Shown here piece after piece: positions 33,364-41,619 of a DNA stretch of 45,351 bases. The translations under genes were made by a program, and so were the position numbers. Numbering within the stretch: the first letter of the stretch is position 1; each line of letters opens with the position of its first letter. Under the pieces are notes generated by a model, which saw only the letters and a list, made by a program, of their open reading frames with translations, searched no databases and was not told where the DNA came from. This DNA comes from Elusimicrobiales bacterium (lineage in GTDB: Bacteria > Elusimicrobiota > Elusimicrobia > Elusimicrobiales > UBA9959): assembly GCA_024681855.1 (NCBI GenBank), contig JAILAB010000059.1, forward strand, positions 1 through 45,351, written 5' to 3'.

Positions 33364-34532
33364 GAATAGTTCTTGTTTTATTTTCGGCTATATTTGCGAT
33401 ATGGGGCCTTTCAGTTGTAAATCATGATATAAATACCTGCAAAATAAAAAATGTCAGCATAATAACTGGAATGAAACTTGCAGCATTGCTGTTAGCCATA
33501 CATATTGTCTTTACCATTATCGGAACCAATCCGGGGCTTATGCCAAAAGTTAATGTGGAAACATTCTTGCTTCCATCTTTTTATGCATCTTATATCCTGC
33601 ATTTTTTCTTGGCTTCAGCTTTTGCTATCCTGCTATGGTATGCTGATTCCTGGCCTGCAGGAGATGCTAAATTTTTTATAGTTGTTGCTTCAATTATTCC
33701 TTTATTGAATCCTAATGTCTCAGGATTTCCTACAAAAACTTTTTTCTATTTTATGATTAATGTTTTTGTAGCAGCCTCTTTTTGGGCTTTTGGAACTTTT
33801 TTTCTTTCCGGCTTGCAGAAGATGGATAGAAGATCCTTTTTTGATGGAGTGTATTATAATTTTCTTTCTGAAATAGATAAGCTGAAGAAAAAATATAAAG
33901 GCTGGCAGATTATTTTCGTTCTTTCAGGCATGCTTGTTTTTTTCTTATTGCAGCGCACAATATCTCTTACCGTTAGATTTGCTGCCGCAAAGCTGGTTTC
34001 AGATCCTGCCATTATGCTTTTCCTGCTCTTTTTGCTATGGGATAAGATTTCCCCTTTATTTCAAAAAAAAGGCTGGATTATATTTTCTTTTATTTTTTAC
34101 GCATCATTTGTGGTGTTAGGCTACATATATTTCCCTGATAAGCTAATAGAGCTTGCGGAGACTGCTTTTATTGATGCTTTAAGGCTTAGCGTACTTATCG
34201 TATTCTTGCGGCGTTTTGTTGTTTTTCTTATGGAACAGGCCGACCTTCAGCTTTTATATGCCGAACAGCTGCGTCAAGGCATGATTTTATCTGACAAAAG
34301 CCGTGATTCTCTTAAGGGAGACCCCAATTTTGAAGATGAGTCATTTATTAAGGAAGGGCTGACAGAACTTCAGGTGCAAATATTAAAAGATAATGCGGTA
34401 AATTTTCGAAAAACAGTGCCTAATTTTAGATACGAAGTGATAAAAGGCAGGCCTTTCGCCGGCTGGATTTTTCTTGGCGCAATAATTACTTTGATTTTTA
34501 AGCAGAATATCGCTATCCTCCTTTTTAGATAG
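33360..34532 (+). CDS. A24 prepilin-peptidase-like membrane protein
   Basis: A 390-residue polytopic membrane protein. The first 165 residues resemble type IV prepilin peptidases (A24): NHDINTCKIKN with Asp23 and WPAGDAKFF with Asp102, set in membrane segments, correspond to the two catalytic aspartates (D...KIPN and GxGDxK). The A24 motif normally has G-x-GD; here it is AGD, one Gly short. A second half with further membrane helices and a soluble C-terminal portion is not part of the usual peptidase. It overlaps the HxsC-like gene by 4 bases. It may cleave the HxsA-like leader after EEG. Activity is inferred, not shown. Confidence 0.6.
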   Translation: MRIVLVLFSAIFAIWGLSVVNHDINTCKIKNVSIITGMKLAALLLAIHIVFTIIGTNPGLMPKVNVETFLLPSFYASYILHFFLASAFAILLWYADSWPAGDAKFFIVVASIIPLLNPNVSGFPTKTFFYFMINVFVAASFWAFGTFFLSGLQKMDRRSFFDGVYYNFLSEIDKLKKKYKGWQIIFVLSGMLVFFLLQRTISLTVRFAAAKLVSDPAIMLFLLFLLWDKISPLFQKKGWIIFSFIFYASFVVLGYIYFPDKLIELAETAFIDALRLSVLIVFLRRFVVFLMEQADLQLLYAEQLRQGMILSDKSRDSLKGDPNFEDESFIKEGLTELQVQILKDNAVNFRKTVPNFRYEVIKGRPFAGWIFLGAIITLIFKQNIAILLFR

Positions 34533-34576
34533 AAAATGCAAAATTGCAGGTAATTTTTTAAATTTTTCCTAAGGCG

Positions 34577-36772
34577 ATGCAGAAAACAAAACTAAAGAAA
34601 ATTGTCCTTTTTACCGGATATGCTTGCAGCAATCACTGCCGTTTTTGCATTGATGCCGATAAGCGCAATCTGCCTTCACGGAGCACTGCGGAGCTTATAA
34701 GGGAAATATATGCGGCAGCCGCAAAAGGTGCGGACATTCTTGAAATGATAGGCGGCGAATCAACCATGCGCAGGGATTTTCGCATGCTTGTGAAGACGGC
34801 AAAGAAACTGGGAATAAAAGAAGTATTGTGCGCAACAAACGGGCGTGCCTTTGCTGACAAGGAATATGCGCGCAGCGTGCTTGAGGCCGGGCTGGATTCA
34901 GTTATTTTCTCCCTGCACGGCCCTTCTGCCAAAATACATGACATGCTTACTGAGGCCCCGGGAAGCTTTGACGAACTTTGCCGGGGCATAGAAAATTTTA
35001 TGGCATTGGGCTGCAAAAGGATTTATGGGAATACTGCGGTTGTCAAACAGAATTTCCGCTTTTTGCCGGAAATAGCGAAAATATATGCCAGGCGGCGTTT
35101 TACCAATGTGGAATATATTTTTGTTGATCCCACTTATGGCGGCGCATTCAATGATTTTGATGCCATTGTGCCGAAAATATCTGAAGCCGCTCCTTTCATT
35201 CGCAAAGCCATAGACATAGGCATGGATGCCGGGCTTACTCAATGGAAAGCCCGATATGTTCCCCTATGCCATTTTCCTGAGCATCTTGACCATATAAGCG
35301 AGATAAATGAAAGACAGCTTTATGTTTCTGAGCATTGGGCACAGGATTTCATAAATGAAGATTCAATAGGCTCACGCAATATAAGCCGCCGCAAAGGCAT
35401 TCCTTGTAAATCATGCGCGCTGGCATCGGTATGCGAGGGGCTTTGGAATGTGTATCTTGACCATTATGGCGAAGAAGAGATGAATCCTTTTACTGAAATG
35501 CCGATACAGATGAAGAAACGCATAATGAGCATCGCAGAACAAGATATTATTGAAAATAAGTGTTTTTCTGGACAAAAGAATAAGCCTGTAATAACAAAAG
35601 AAGAAAAAGAATTTGCCAGCAGTTTCCCATTTGCCCATCTTACTGTTTTTCCCGGTCCGGCCTGCAATCTTTCCTGTTCATATTGCTATTTGCGCAAAGC
35701 TCCGCAAGAAAATGCTGATGGCCCGGCTATATTGCGAGGCATAGCTGAATTTATAAATTTTGCTAAAGCTGATATGCCGGCCAGCAATAATATTAATGGA
35801 GACTGTCATGCCAAAATAACATTTCTTGGCGGTGAGCCTCTTTTGCAGGGCCGCTGGCTTAAAAAATGGATTCTGGCTGCGCGAAAGCTTTCTCCCGATA
35901 TGCCATTAAGAGTTTTTACTAATGGCACGCTGCTTAATCAGGAATGGTTTTCTTTTTTTGAAAAAGAAAATGTCAGCATTGCCTTAAGTCTTGATGGCCG
36001 CAAGGCATGCAATGACCAGTTCAGGCATTTTAAAAATAACGGGCAATCCGTTTATGATGCGGTGCTTGCCTCGGTGCCTCAAAATATGCGCGCAGGGATA
36101 GATATATGTTCTGTAGTATGCCCGGAAACAGCATCTTTGCTGGAAGATAATCTGTTTCATATTGCCTCCCTCGGATTTGGTGCAATAGGATGGGCTCCGG
36201 ACATGTCCTGCTTCTGGCCTGATGAGTCTTTATCCGTTCTTAATGAATCCGCAATCTCATTCCGTAAGAAATATTTAAGTTATGCGGCCTCAGGCAGCCT
36301 CCCTTTTCGTATTTCCAATATGTATGAAACACTTGCTCTGGCAGCTGGCAAGCCTGTTTCGGAAGAATGCGATAGCCTTGCTTTGTCCGCAGCTGGAAGA
36401 TTTTATCCATGCGATAAGCTTCTTTCCTTGCCGCTTGCTGCAAGAGCCGGGCATGAGCTTGTATTTAAAGGAAAATTGACATGTCTGAGCGAAAAAGAGG
36501 ATAATGAAAAAGGATATGTAAATAGCTGGCTCGCTAAAAGAAATAGCTTTTTTGAGAATTTAAGCTGCCGCGGAGGAAAATTTTATTGCAATGCCTGTTT
36601 GGCCGGAACATTGGCAAGGCTTGACGGCCTAAGCCTGCCGGAATGTGAGAAAAAGAAAATTTTTGAAAGTCAGGAAAAACTGGCAGACATAGTGCGCCGC
36701 GAACTGTCCCTTATGGCAGAAGAAGGTCTGAAAATACCTGTATTCCGCAAGGCGCATGCCTATTCTATATGA
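34577..36772 (+). CDS. Fused double radical SAM protein
   Basis: A 731-residue protein with two complete radical SAM modules. The N-half (about 1-310) is of the short HxsC-related type: Cys17, Cys21 and Cys24, IGGESTMRRDF, CATNGRAFAD, SLHGPSAKIHD and CKSCALASVCEG. The C-half (about 345-731) starts with ACNLSCSYC near residues 361-369, then LGGEPLLQG, FTNGTLLNQ, SLDGRKACNDQFR and a SPASM-like end with GRFYPCDKL and FYCNACLAG. Fusion implies that the two reactions happen on one substrate or in sequence. It lies 44 bases after the peptidase-like gene and overlaps the next by 4. Confidence 0.82.
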   Translation: MQKTKLKKIVLFTGYACSNHCRFCIDADKRNLPSRSTAELIREIYAAAAKGADILEMIGGESTMRRDFRMLVKTAKKLGIKEVLCATNGRAFADKEYARSVLEAGLDSVIFSLHGPSAKIHDMLTEAPGSFDELCRGIENFMALGCKRIYGNTAVVKQNFRFLPEIAKIYARRRFTNVEYIFVDPTYGGAFNDFDAIVPKISEAAPFIRKAIDIGMDAGLTQWKARYVPLCHFPEHLDHISEINERQLYVSEHWAQDFINEDSIGSRNISRRKGIPCKSCALASVCEGLWNVYLDHYGEEEMNPFTEMPIQMKKRIMSIAEQDIIENKCFSGQKNKPVITKEEKEFASSFPFAHLTVFPGPACNLSCSYCYLRKAPQENADGPAILRGIAEFINFAKADMPASNNINGDCHAKITFLGGEPLLQGRWLKKWILAARKLSPDMPLRVFTNGTLLNQEWFSFFEKENVSIALSLDGRKACNDQFRHFKNNGQSVYDAVLASVPQNMRAGIDICSVVCPETASLLEDNLFHIASLGFGAIGWAPDMSCFWPDESLSVLNESAISFRKKYLSYAASGSLPFRISNMYETLALAAGKPVSEECDSLALSAAGRFYPCDKLLSLPLAARAGHELVFKGKLTCLSEKEDNEKGYVNSWLAKRNSFFENLSCRGGKFYCNACLAGTLARLDGLSLPECEKKKIFESQEKLADIVRRELSLMAEEGLKIPVFRKAHAYSI

Positions 36773-37983
36773 AGAAGATTTCACCGTATGCCTGTTATGA
36801 AGTGATGCTGAATTATACCTGCAATGCCAGGTGCATGTTTTGTTCACAAGGCAATTTTGATAAAGCCCGCTTGGCTTCATTTGAACAGACAGCAAAAAGC
36901 ATTTACATTGCCTGGCAGGAAGGATACCGAAGAATAGGTTTCACTGGCGGAGATCCGCTAGTTTCGCCGGATATAATAAAAGCAATTTCACTGGCAAAGA
37001 AAATAGGCTTTCCCTTCATAAGAGTTCAGACCAATGGCATAAGGCTTGGCGACAGGGATTTCTGCAAAAGGCTGGCAGCCGCTGGCCTTACTCTATGCAA
37101 GCTGTCATTCGCTTCTGACATTCCTGAAGAGCATGACCGGCTGATGGGGCATGCGGGGGCTTTTGAACAGTCTGTCGACGGTCTTAAAACATTAAGGGCT
37201 TTGAAAGTCCGCATAAGCGTCAATATCCTGATTACAAAATACACTTATCATCGCATTGCGGATATCATCCGTTCTTTCCTGGCTATGGGCGTGAGGAATT
37301 TCATAATAGTTTATCCGCTTTATGTAGGCGCTATGTTCAGGAACAGCTCTGAGCTTGGCATTCCCCTTGAAGATTGCACCGGTCCTTTTGCTGAGGCTTC
37401 CAGGCTTATGGAAGAAATAGGGCTTGGAAATGAAATTCTGTTTCTGAATGTGCCGGCCTGCTTTCTTAAAGGCAGGGAATCTCTTAGCATAGGACTGAAT
37501 CCTTTCAATACCACTGTCGCTGATCCGGACGGCAGGCATACAAATTTAGATGACACATCTGCGGCGGACAGGCAGAAAGTTCCAGGCTGCGATAAATGCC
37601 GGCTTAAGGACAAGTGTTTCGGGCTTGAGCGCAGTTATATTAAAATTTTCGGAGATTATGTGCCGCCTTCAGGTTTAAAAAAGACTTTCTCAGCATTAAA
37701 TGAGGAAAGCAAGTCCGTTTCTTTAAATAAAAAGCCTGTTTTTTTCACTGAAAACGAGGAATGTCTTTTTGAAATACTTAAAGACGGTAAAGAAAAAAGC
37801 ACTGCGGAAGTGCTTGAAGCCGCCAGGCATATCGCATTATGCAAAGATTGCACAGACGGAAATTCAGTAATGAACACAGGCAGCAGGCTTGAAGGACTGG
37901 GGTATATAAAACGCCGTTTCTCTGGCGGCAAGTACTACTGGAGCATAAATCCCTGTCATAAAGCAAAAAAGAATGTTATATGA
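36769..37983 (+). CDS. Radical SAM protein with C-terminal winged-helix-like tail
   Basis: A 404-residue enzyme. SAM cluster: Cys18, Cys22 and Cys25. FTGGDPLVSPDI (GGDP for GGEP), VQTNGIRLGD, LSFASDIPEEHD, NVPACFLKG and CDKCRLKDKCFGLERSY match the short HxsC-related type. Residues from about 320 form an extra domain with EECLFEILKDG, a middle helix and GYIKRRFSGGKYYW, which reads like a small winged helix. Such a domain could bind the leader or a partner. Overlaps of 4 bases at both ends indicate tight coupling. Confidence 0.75.
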   Translation: MKKISPYACYEVMLNYTCNARCMFCSQGNFDKARLASFEQTAKSIYIAWQEGYRRIGFTGGDPLVSPDIIKAISLAKKIGFPFIRVQTNGIRLGDRDFCKRLAAAGLTLCKLSFASDIPEEHDRLMGHAGAFEQSVDGLKTLRALKVRISVNILITKYTYHRIADIIRSFLAMGVRNFIIVYPLYVGAMFRNSSELGIPLEDCTGPFAEASRLMEEIGLGNEILFLNVPACFLKGRESLSIGLNPFNTTVADPDGRHTNLDDTSAADRQKVPGCDKCRLKDKCFGLERSYIKIFGDYVPPSGLKKTFSALNEESKSVSLNKKPVFFTENEECLFEILKDGKEKSTAEVLEAARHIALCKDCTDGNSVMNTGSRLEGLGYIKRRFSGGKYYWSINPCHKAKKNVI

Positions 37984-38822
37984 AAATAAAAGCTGGAATT
38001 TGCTCTTTTGATGAAGCAGAATGGTTCATAAGCAATGGCGCCAATGAACTTTATTTCGGCTTATCTGATTTGCCAAGCCATGTTGACAATTTAGGTGAAA
38101 ATCTCTGCATAGGGAACAGGCATGATTTTGAAAATTCCATTAAATTTGCGCATTCCCATGGCTGCGGGCTATTTGTAGCGGTAAACGATATAAATGTAAA
38201 TGTTTTCGGTATAGATAAAGCCTTAAAAAAAATGCAGCTTTTGACTGAATGCGGGATAGATGGTTTTATTGTAGCCAGCCCTGAATTTATCCTCCGTTAC
38301 CCTAAAAATGCAATAAATCCTGAATGGCACCTTAGCTGCCTTGCGATGTGTCTGAATCGCCCTGCTTTATCTTTTTACCGCTCTCTTGGAGTAAAACGTT
38401 TTGCTGTTTATCAGTCTTTATTTCCTGAGGAAGCAATATCAATGTTTAAGGATAGCGGAATGGAAAGCGAGGTTTTTCTTCAGGCTGATGAAATTTGCGT
38501 TAATTATGATGGGCTGTGCCAGGGCTGCGGAGGTCTTTTTGGAAATAAAAAATTCTGCCAGCTCCCTTTCTCAATGCCCGGCAGCAGCAGAAAATTCCAT
38601 TGCATAAGGCCGGGCTTAAGGGCTGACGCACATTCCTTTTATGTTTTTGCTCATAATGCGGACTGGCTGAAATTAGTAAGGAAAAGCGATTTCAGTCATA
38701 GAAAACAAGTTTTTAATTTTGCAAAAGAACTCCTTGCCCTAGTTAGAGAAAGCAAAGATGAGGAAGCTTTTTTGTCCATGTCCAAACAGATATTTCTTGA
38801 CATAAGGAGACTGCATGATTAA
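37980..38822 (+). CDS. U32 family protein, UbiU-like
   Basis: A 280-residue protein of the U32 peptidase/hydroxylase family. NGANELYFGLSDLPS near the start and CGIDGFIVASPE, WHLSCLAMC and LGVKRFAVYQSL follow the TIM-barrel order. The cluster region reads CVNYDGLCQGCGG, with Cys173 and Cys180 spaced as in UbiU, then Cys193 and Cys208, so an iron-sulfur cluster is likely. UbiU and UbiV together hydroxylate quinone precursors without oxygen. Here the neighbour looks like UbiV, so the pair may hydroxylate the peptide. This transfer of function is inference. It overlaps the next gene by 8 bases. Confidence 0.72.
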   Translation: MKIKAGICSFDEAEWFISNGANELYFGLSDLPSHVDNLGENLCIGNRHDFENSIKFAHSHGCGLFVAVNDINVNVFGIDKALKKMQLLTECGIDGFIVASPEFILRYPKNAINPEWHLSCLAMCLNRPALSFYRSLGVKRFAVYQSLFPEEAISMFKDSGMESEVFLQADEICVNYDGLCQGCGGLFGNKKFCQLPFSMPGSSRKFHCIRPGLRADAHSFYVFAHNADWLKLVRKSDFSHRKQVFNFAKELLALVRESKDEEAFLSMSKQIFLDIRRLHD

Positions 38823-39507
38823 TGCGGAATATGCAGCAGCATTATTGCCTGCCCAGCTTTCGCGCTTAAAGCGCATTCCAGACAAAGTGTCTGTTATTTA
38901 TGTCGGCAGTGATGCCTGCGAGCGCCTTTTGCCGGAATGCTGCCATTTGGAAAAAATAATTGACTTAGGCAAAAAGCCGATCGCCGCTTTGCCAGCTTTG
39001 ACTGATTTCTATCTTAATAAGTCTTGTGCCGTTATTGAAGAGTTTCTTAAAAAACATGATGAGATAGAGGTGTCGGTAAATGACATTGGAACGCTGACAC
39101 TGCTTCATAATGAGTTTTCATCAAGAGTTAAAATTTCTATAGGCAGGATATTATGTTATCTTTGGAATAAAAACAGCATATATTTTACTCAGGTGATGTC
39201 AAAGAAGTTTGGAATATCTTTTTTTGAGACAGACGAAGAACAGACTGCTTCAAATTTAATGAAATCCAATCTTAAAGTTGCGTTTCACTATCCGTATAAA
39301 TATTATGGCATTACAAGAAGATGTTTTTATGCTCAAGATAATCAGCTTTCTGCTGAAAAATTTTCATGCTCTAAGCTATGTCCTGAAAAATATATCCCTC
39401 TTGGAAAGTGTGATGTTTTTTTGCGAGGAAATGCTTATTATTCAAAGCCTGCCAAAATGCCTGAGTTAATGCCCGGACGCATAATTATCCCTTATGATTC
39501 TTATTAA
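38815..39507 (+). CDS. U32 family protein, UbiV-like
   Basis: A 230-residue, shorter member of the same superfamily. IYVGSDACERLL places Cys35 where UbiV has its first cluster cysteine (Cys39). EVSVNDIGTLTLLH and ISIGRILCYL are typical UbiV-like blocks. The later cysteines are RRC, then FSCSKLC with spacing 15 and 4, close to UbiV's 13 and 4. It is shorter than UbiV (about 290). With the UbiU-like gene directly upstream, a two-subunit oxygen-independent enzyme is the natural reading. It overlaps the next gene by 14 bases. Confidence 0.68.
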   Translation: MINAEYAAALLPAQLSRLKRIPDKVSVIYVGSDACERLLPECCHLEKIIDLGKKPIAALPALTDFYLNKSCAVIEEFLKKHDEIEVSVNDIGTLTLLHNEFSSRVKISIGRILCYLWNKNSIYFTQVMSKKFGISFFETDEEQTASNLMKSNLKVAFHYPYKYYGITRRCFYAQDNQLSAEKFSCSKLCPEKYIPLGKCDVFLRGNAYYSKPAKMPELMPGRIIIPYDSY

Positions 39508-40294
39508 CAAAAGTTTTCGTTGTTTATCATTGTTCACCCTGCTATTATCTCTACTCTGTTTTTTCTCTTCTTGCGCTTTTCATGCCGCAGAATCTTCTGT
39601 TCTGAATGATAACGGTTCCGAATGCCGAAAAGTAAAAACTGAGAAAAATGAAAAAAAAGAAAATGTTTCTTTTGAAAAAGCAAAAAAGAACAAAAGGAAC
39701 AAAGACTGCTATTCTTCCGTGGAAGAAATACGGGCATCTTTTAGGGAAAATGCTGATTTCAGAGTGAAATATGAGTTGCGCCATTCTTCTGTGTCTGTTT
39801 TTGCGATTCACGGCGGGGATATAGAGCGAGGAACATCTGAGATGGCTATTCTTATTGCTGGGAAAGACTGGTCTTATTATCTTTTTGAAGGAATTGGGGC
39901 TGACGCAAAGAAATATCATATAACAGCGGCAAGGTTTGATGACATGCCTGCTGTGAAAATAGCGGCGGCCAGCATGCTTGGCATATCCCTGCATGCACAG
40001 CGCGGAACTGGCGAAAATATATGCATTGGCGGCGGCAATTCAGAGGCTGCCGCATTAATGGCTAATAATCTTGCTGAGGCTGGTTTTGATATAGAATATC
40101 CATGCCGCCGCCTTCCCGGAAAATCTCCGCGCAATATTGTTAACCGTACCAGGCTGCAAGGCATTCAGCTTGAAATCACTCAGCCCTTATTGGACAGGCT
40201 GGCTGCTGATTCCGAATACTCTGCCAAATTTGCCGTAATGGTCAGGGAGACCGCAGAATCATATTTGAGCAGCCATGCTTCAGCATTGCAATAA
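39494..40294 (+). CDS. Poly-gamma-glutamate hydrolase-like lipoprotein
   Basis: A 266-residue exported protein. The N-terminal hydrophobic segment ends at FSSC with Cys27, a likely lipobox. A charged Lys/Glu-rich linker follows to about residue 70. The catalytic part matches the poly-gamma-glutamate hydrolase/YjqB family: FAIHGGDIERGTSE (His106 and Glu111), SLHAQRG, IGGGNSEAAALMANNL and GIQLEITQPLLDRL. Family members are zinc amidohydrolases of phage and Bacillus. In this operon it may trim peptide or wall glutamyl bonds at the envelope. Last gene of the run; the substrate is unknown. Confidence 0.75.
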   Translation: MILINKSFRCLSLFTLLLSLLCFFSSCAFHAAESSVLNDNGSECRKVKTEKNEKKENVSFEKAKKNKRNKDCYSSVEEIRASFRENADFRVKYELRHSSVSVFAIHGGDIERGTSEMAILIAGKDWSYYLFEGIGADAKKYHITAARFDDMPAVKIAAASMLGISLHAQRGTGENICIGGGNSEAAALMANNLAEAGFDIEYPCRRLPGKSPRNIVNRTRLQGIQLEITQPLLDRLAADSEYSAKFAVMVRETAESYLSSHASALQ

Positions 40295-40350
40295 AAAGCT
40301 GCCATAAGCGTGTTAAACAATTCAGCGCAACAGTTAATTCTCATTATCAT

Positions 40351-40379
40351 TTTTCAAATTGATTTGCATTTAATATAAT
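40351..40379 (+). promoter_or_regulatory. Probable promoter of arcC
   Basis: TTTTCA at 40351-40356 and TATAAT at 40374-40379 are 17 bases apart. A 7-bp inverted repeat (ATGGCAT, 5-base T loop, ATGCCAT) follows at 40394-40412 in the leader, and an AGGAG site lies before the ATG at 40440. Confidence 0.6.
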
Positions 40380-40439
40380 TGTTATGGATTTATATGGCAT
40401 TTTTTATGCCATTGAAGAAAAAAAGCAGGAGATTTTAAG

Positions 40440-41540
40440 ATGAAGAAAATAAGAATTTTCGCTTTCGGAGGCAATGAAGTTGCCCCCGTGGGCCTTAAAG
40501 ACAAGAACGGTAAAGCCATAAACCCGGACATTCCCATGCAATGGCAGCGCACGGCGGACACATGTCGCCTGGTAGCTGACATAATGGAAAACCATCCGGA
40601 AGATTCTTATGTGCTTACGCATGGCAATGGGCCGCAGGTAGGCAATATTCTGCTCCGCGCGGAGAAATGCCGCGGCTCTCTTTTTAGCCTGCCGCTGGAT
40701 GTATGCGTGGCCGATACCCAGGGAGCAATGTCTTTCATGCTAGGCCAGCTTAACAATGAACTTCGTGCCAGAGGACTTAAAAATCTGGTTGCTGGCATTG
40801 TTACTCAAGTGGTGGTGGATAAGAATGATCCTGCTTTTGCAAATCCCACAAAATATGTAGGCCAGTCATATACAAAGGAAGAAGCTGAGCAGCGGGCAAA
40901 GGATGGCTGGAAAATGAAGATGTACAAGAAGGATTCCGCCGGAAATGAGATATGGCGCCGCGTGGTTCCTTCGCCTGTTCCCACTGACATCGTAGAAATA
41001 GATGCCATTGAGGCAATGCTTGAAAAAGGCATTGTCCCGATAACTGTTGGCGGCGGCGGTGTTCCGGTATGCGAGGTTGAACCGGAAGATGCTGACGGAA
41101 AACAGGTTTACAAATGCAATTATGGCGTGGATTTTGTCCGCCGTTCTCCTGGAAATGACAAAATTAAGATGTATACGGGCTCTGAAGCTGTAATTGACAA
41201 AGACCTTGCTTCCGCCCTGCTGGGCTGTATGCTGATGAAGCGCGCGAAAGCCCGCGGCGAAGAAATTGAGGTGAGCCTTACAATTTTTACAGGCGAGGAC
41301 GGCGCATGGCTGGATTATCAGAAACCGTCGCAGCGCCCTATACGCGCAATAAAGGTTTCTGAGCTGGAAAAATTGTATAACAGCGAGCCTAAGCCTTTCC
41401 CGGCTGGTTCAATGGGCCCAAAGATTAAGGCCGTTATTGAATTTGTTAAGAATGGCGGCAGCGTGGCTTATATTTCTAAAACAAGCCTTTTTGAGGAAAC
41501 ACTCCAGGGCAAAGCTGGTACAACGGTATTGCCAGACTGA
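40440..41540 (+). CDS. arcC: Carbamate kinase
   Basis: A 366-residue carbamate kinase, which makes ATP from ADP and carbamoyl phosphate in fermentative arginine or purine breakdown. FGGNEVAP, THGNGPQVGNILLR, PTKYVGQSYTKEEA, VPSPVPTDIVEIDAI, GIVPITVGGGGVPV and VIDKDLASALLG are all present in the family order. It is longer than the usual 310 or so residues; the extra length is a few inserts, such as the EPEDADGKQ stretch. No arcA or arcB is in the window. Its own promoter and terminator mark it as a single-gene unit separate from the HXS cluster. Confidence 0.93.
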   Translation: MKKIRIFAFGGNEVAPVGLKDKNGKAINPDIPMQWQRTADTCRLVADIMENHPEDSYVLTHGNGPQVGNILLRAEKCRGSLFSLPLDVCVADTQGAMSFMLGQLNNELRARGLKNLVAGIVTQVVVDKNDPAFANPTKYVGQSYTKEEAEQRAKDGWKMKMYKKDSAGNEIWRRVVPSPVPTDIVEIDAIEAMLEKGIVPITVGGGGVPVCEVEPEDADGKQVYKCNYGVDFVRRSPGNDKIKMYTGSEAVIDKDLASALLGCMLMKRAKARGEEIEVSLTIFTGEDGAWLDYQKPSQRPIRAIKVSELEKLYNSEPKPFPAGSMGPKIKAVIEFVKNGGSVAYISKTSLFEETLQGKAGTTVLPD

Positions 41541-41578
41541 GCCCTGTATTGTAATAATATAGCAGTCATTGTCAAATA

Positions 41579-41614
41579 AATGGGACGGAGTTTTTCTCCG
41601 TCCCATTGTTATTT
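41579..41614. terminator. Intrinsic terminator after arcC
   Basis: A 12-bp stem (AATGGGACGGAG-type arm and its complement) with a 5-T loop is followed by T-rich sequence. It ends about 6 bases before the apparent stop of a minus-strand reading frame, so it may work in both directions. Confidence 0.85.
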
Positions 41615-41619
41615 AAGGT

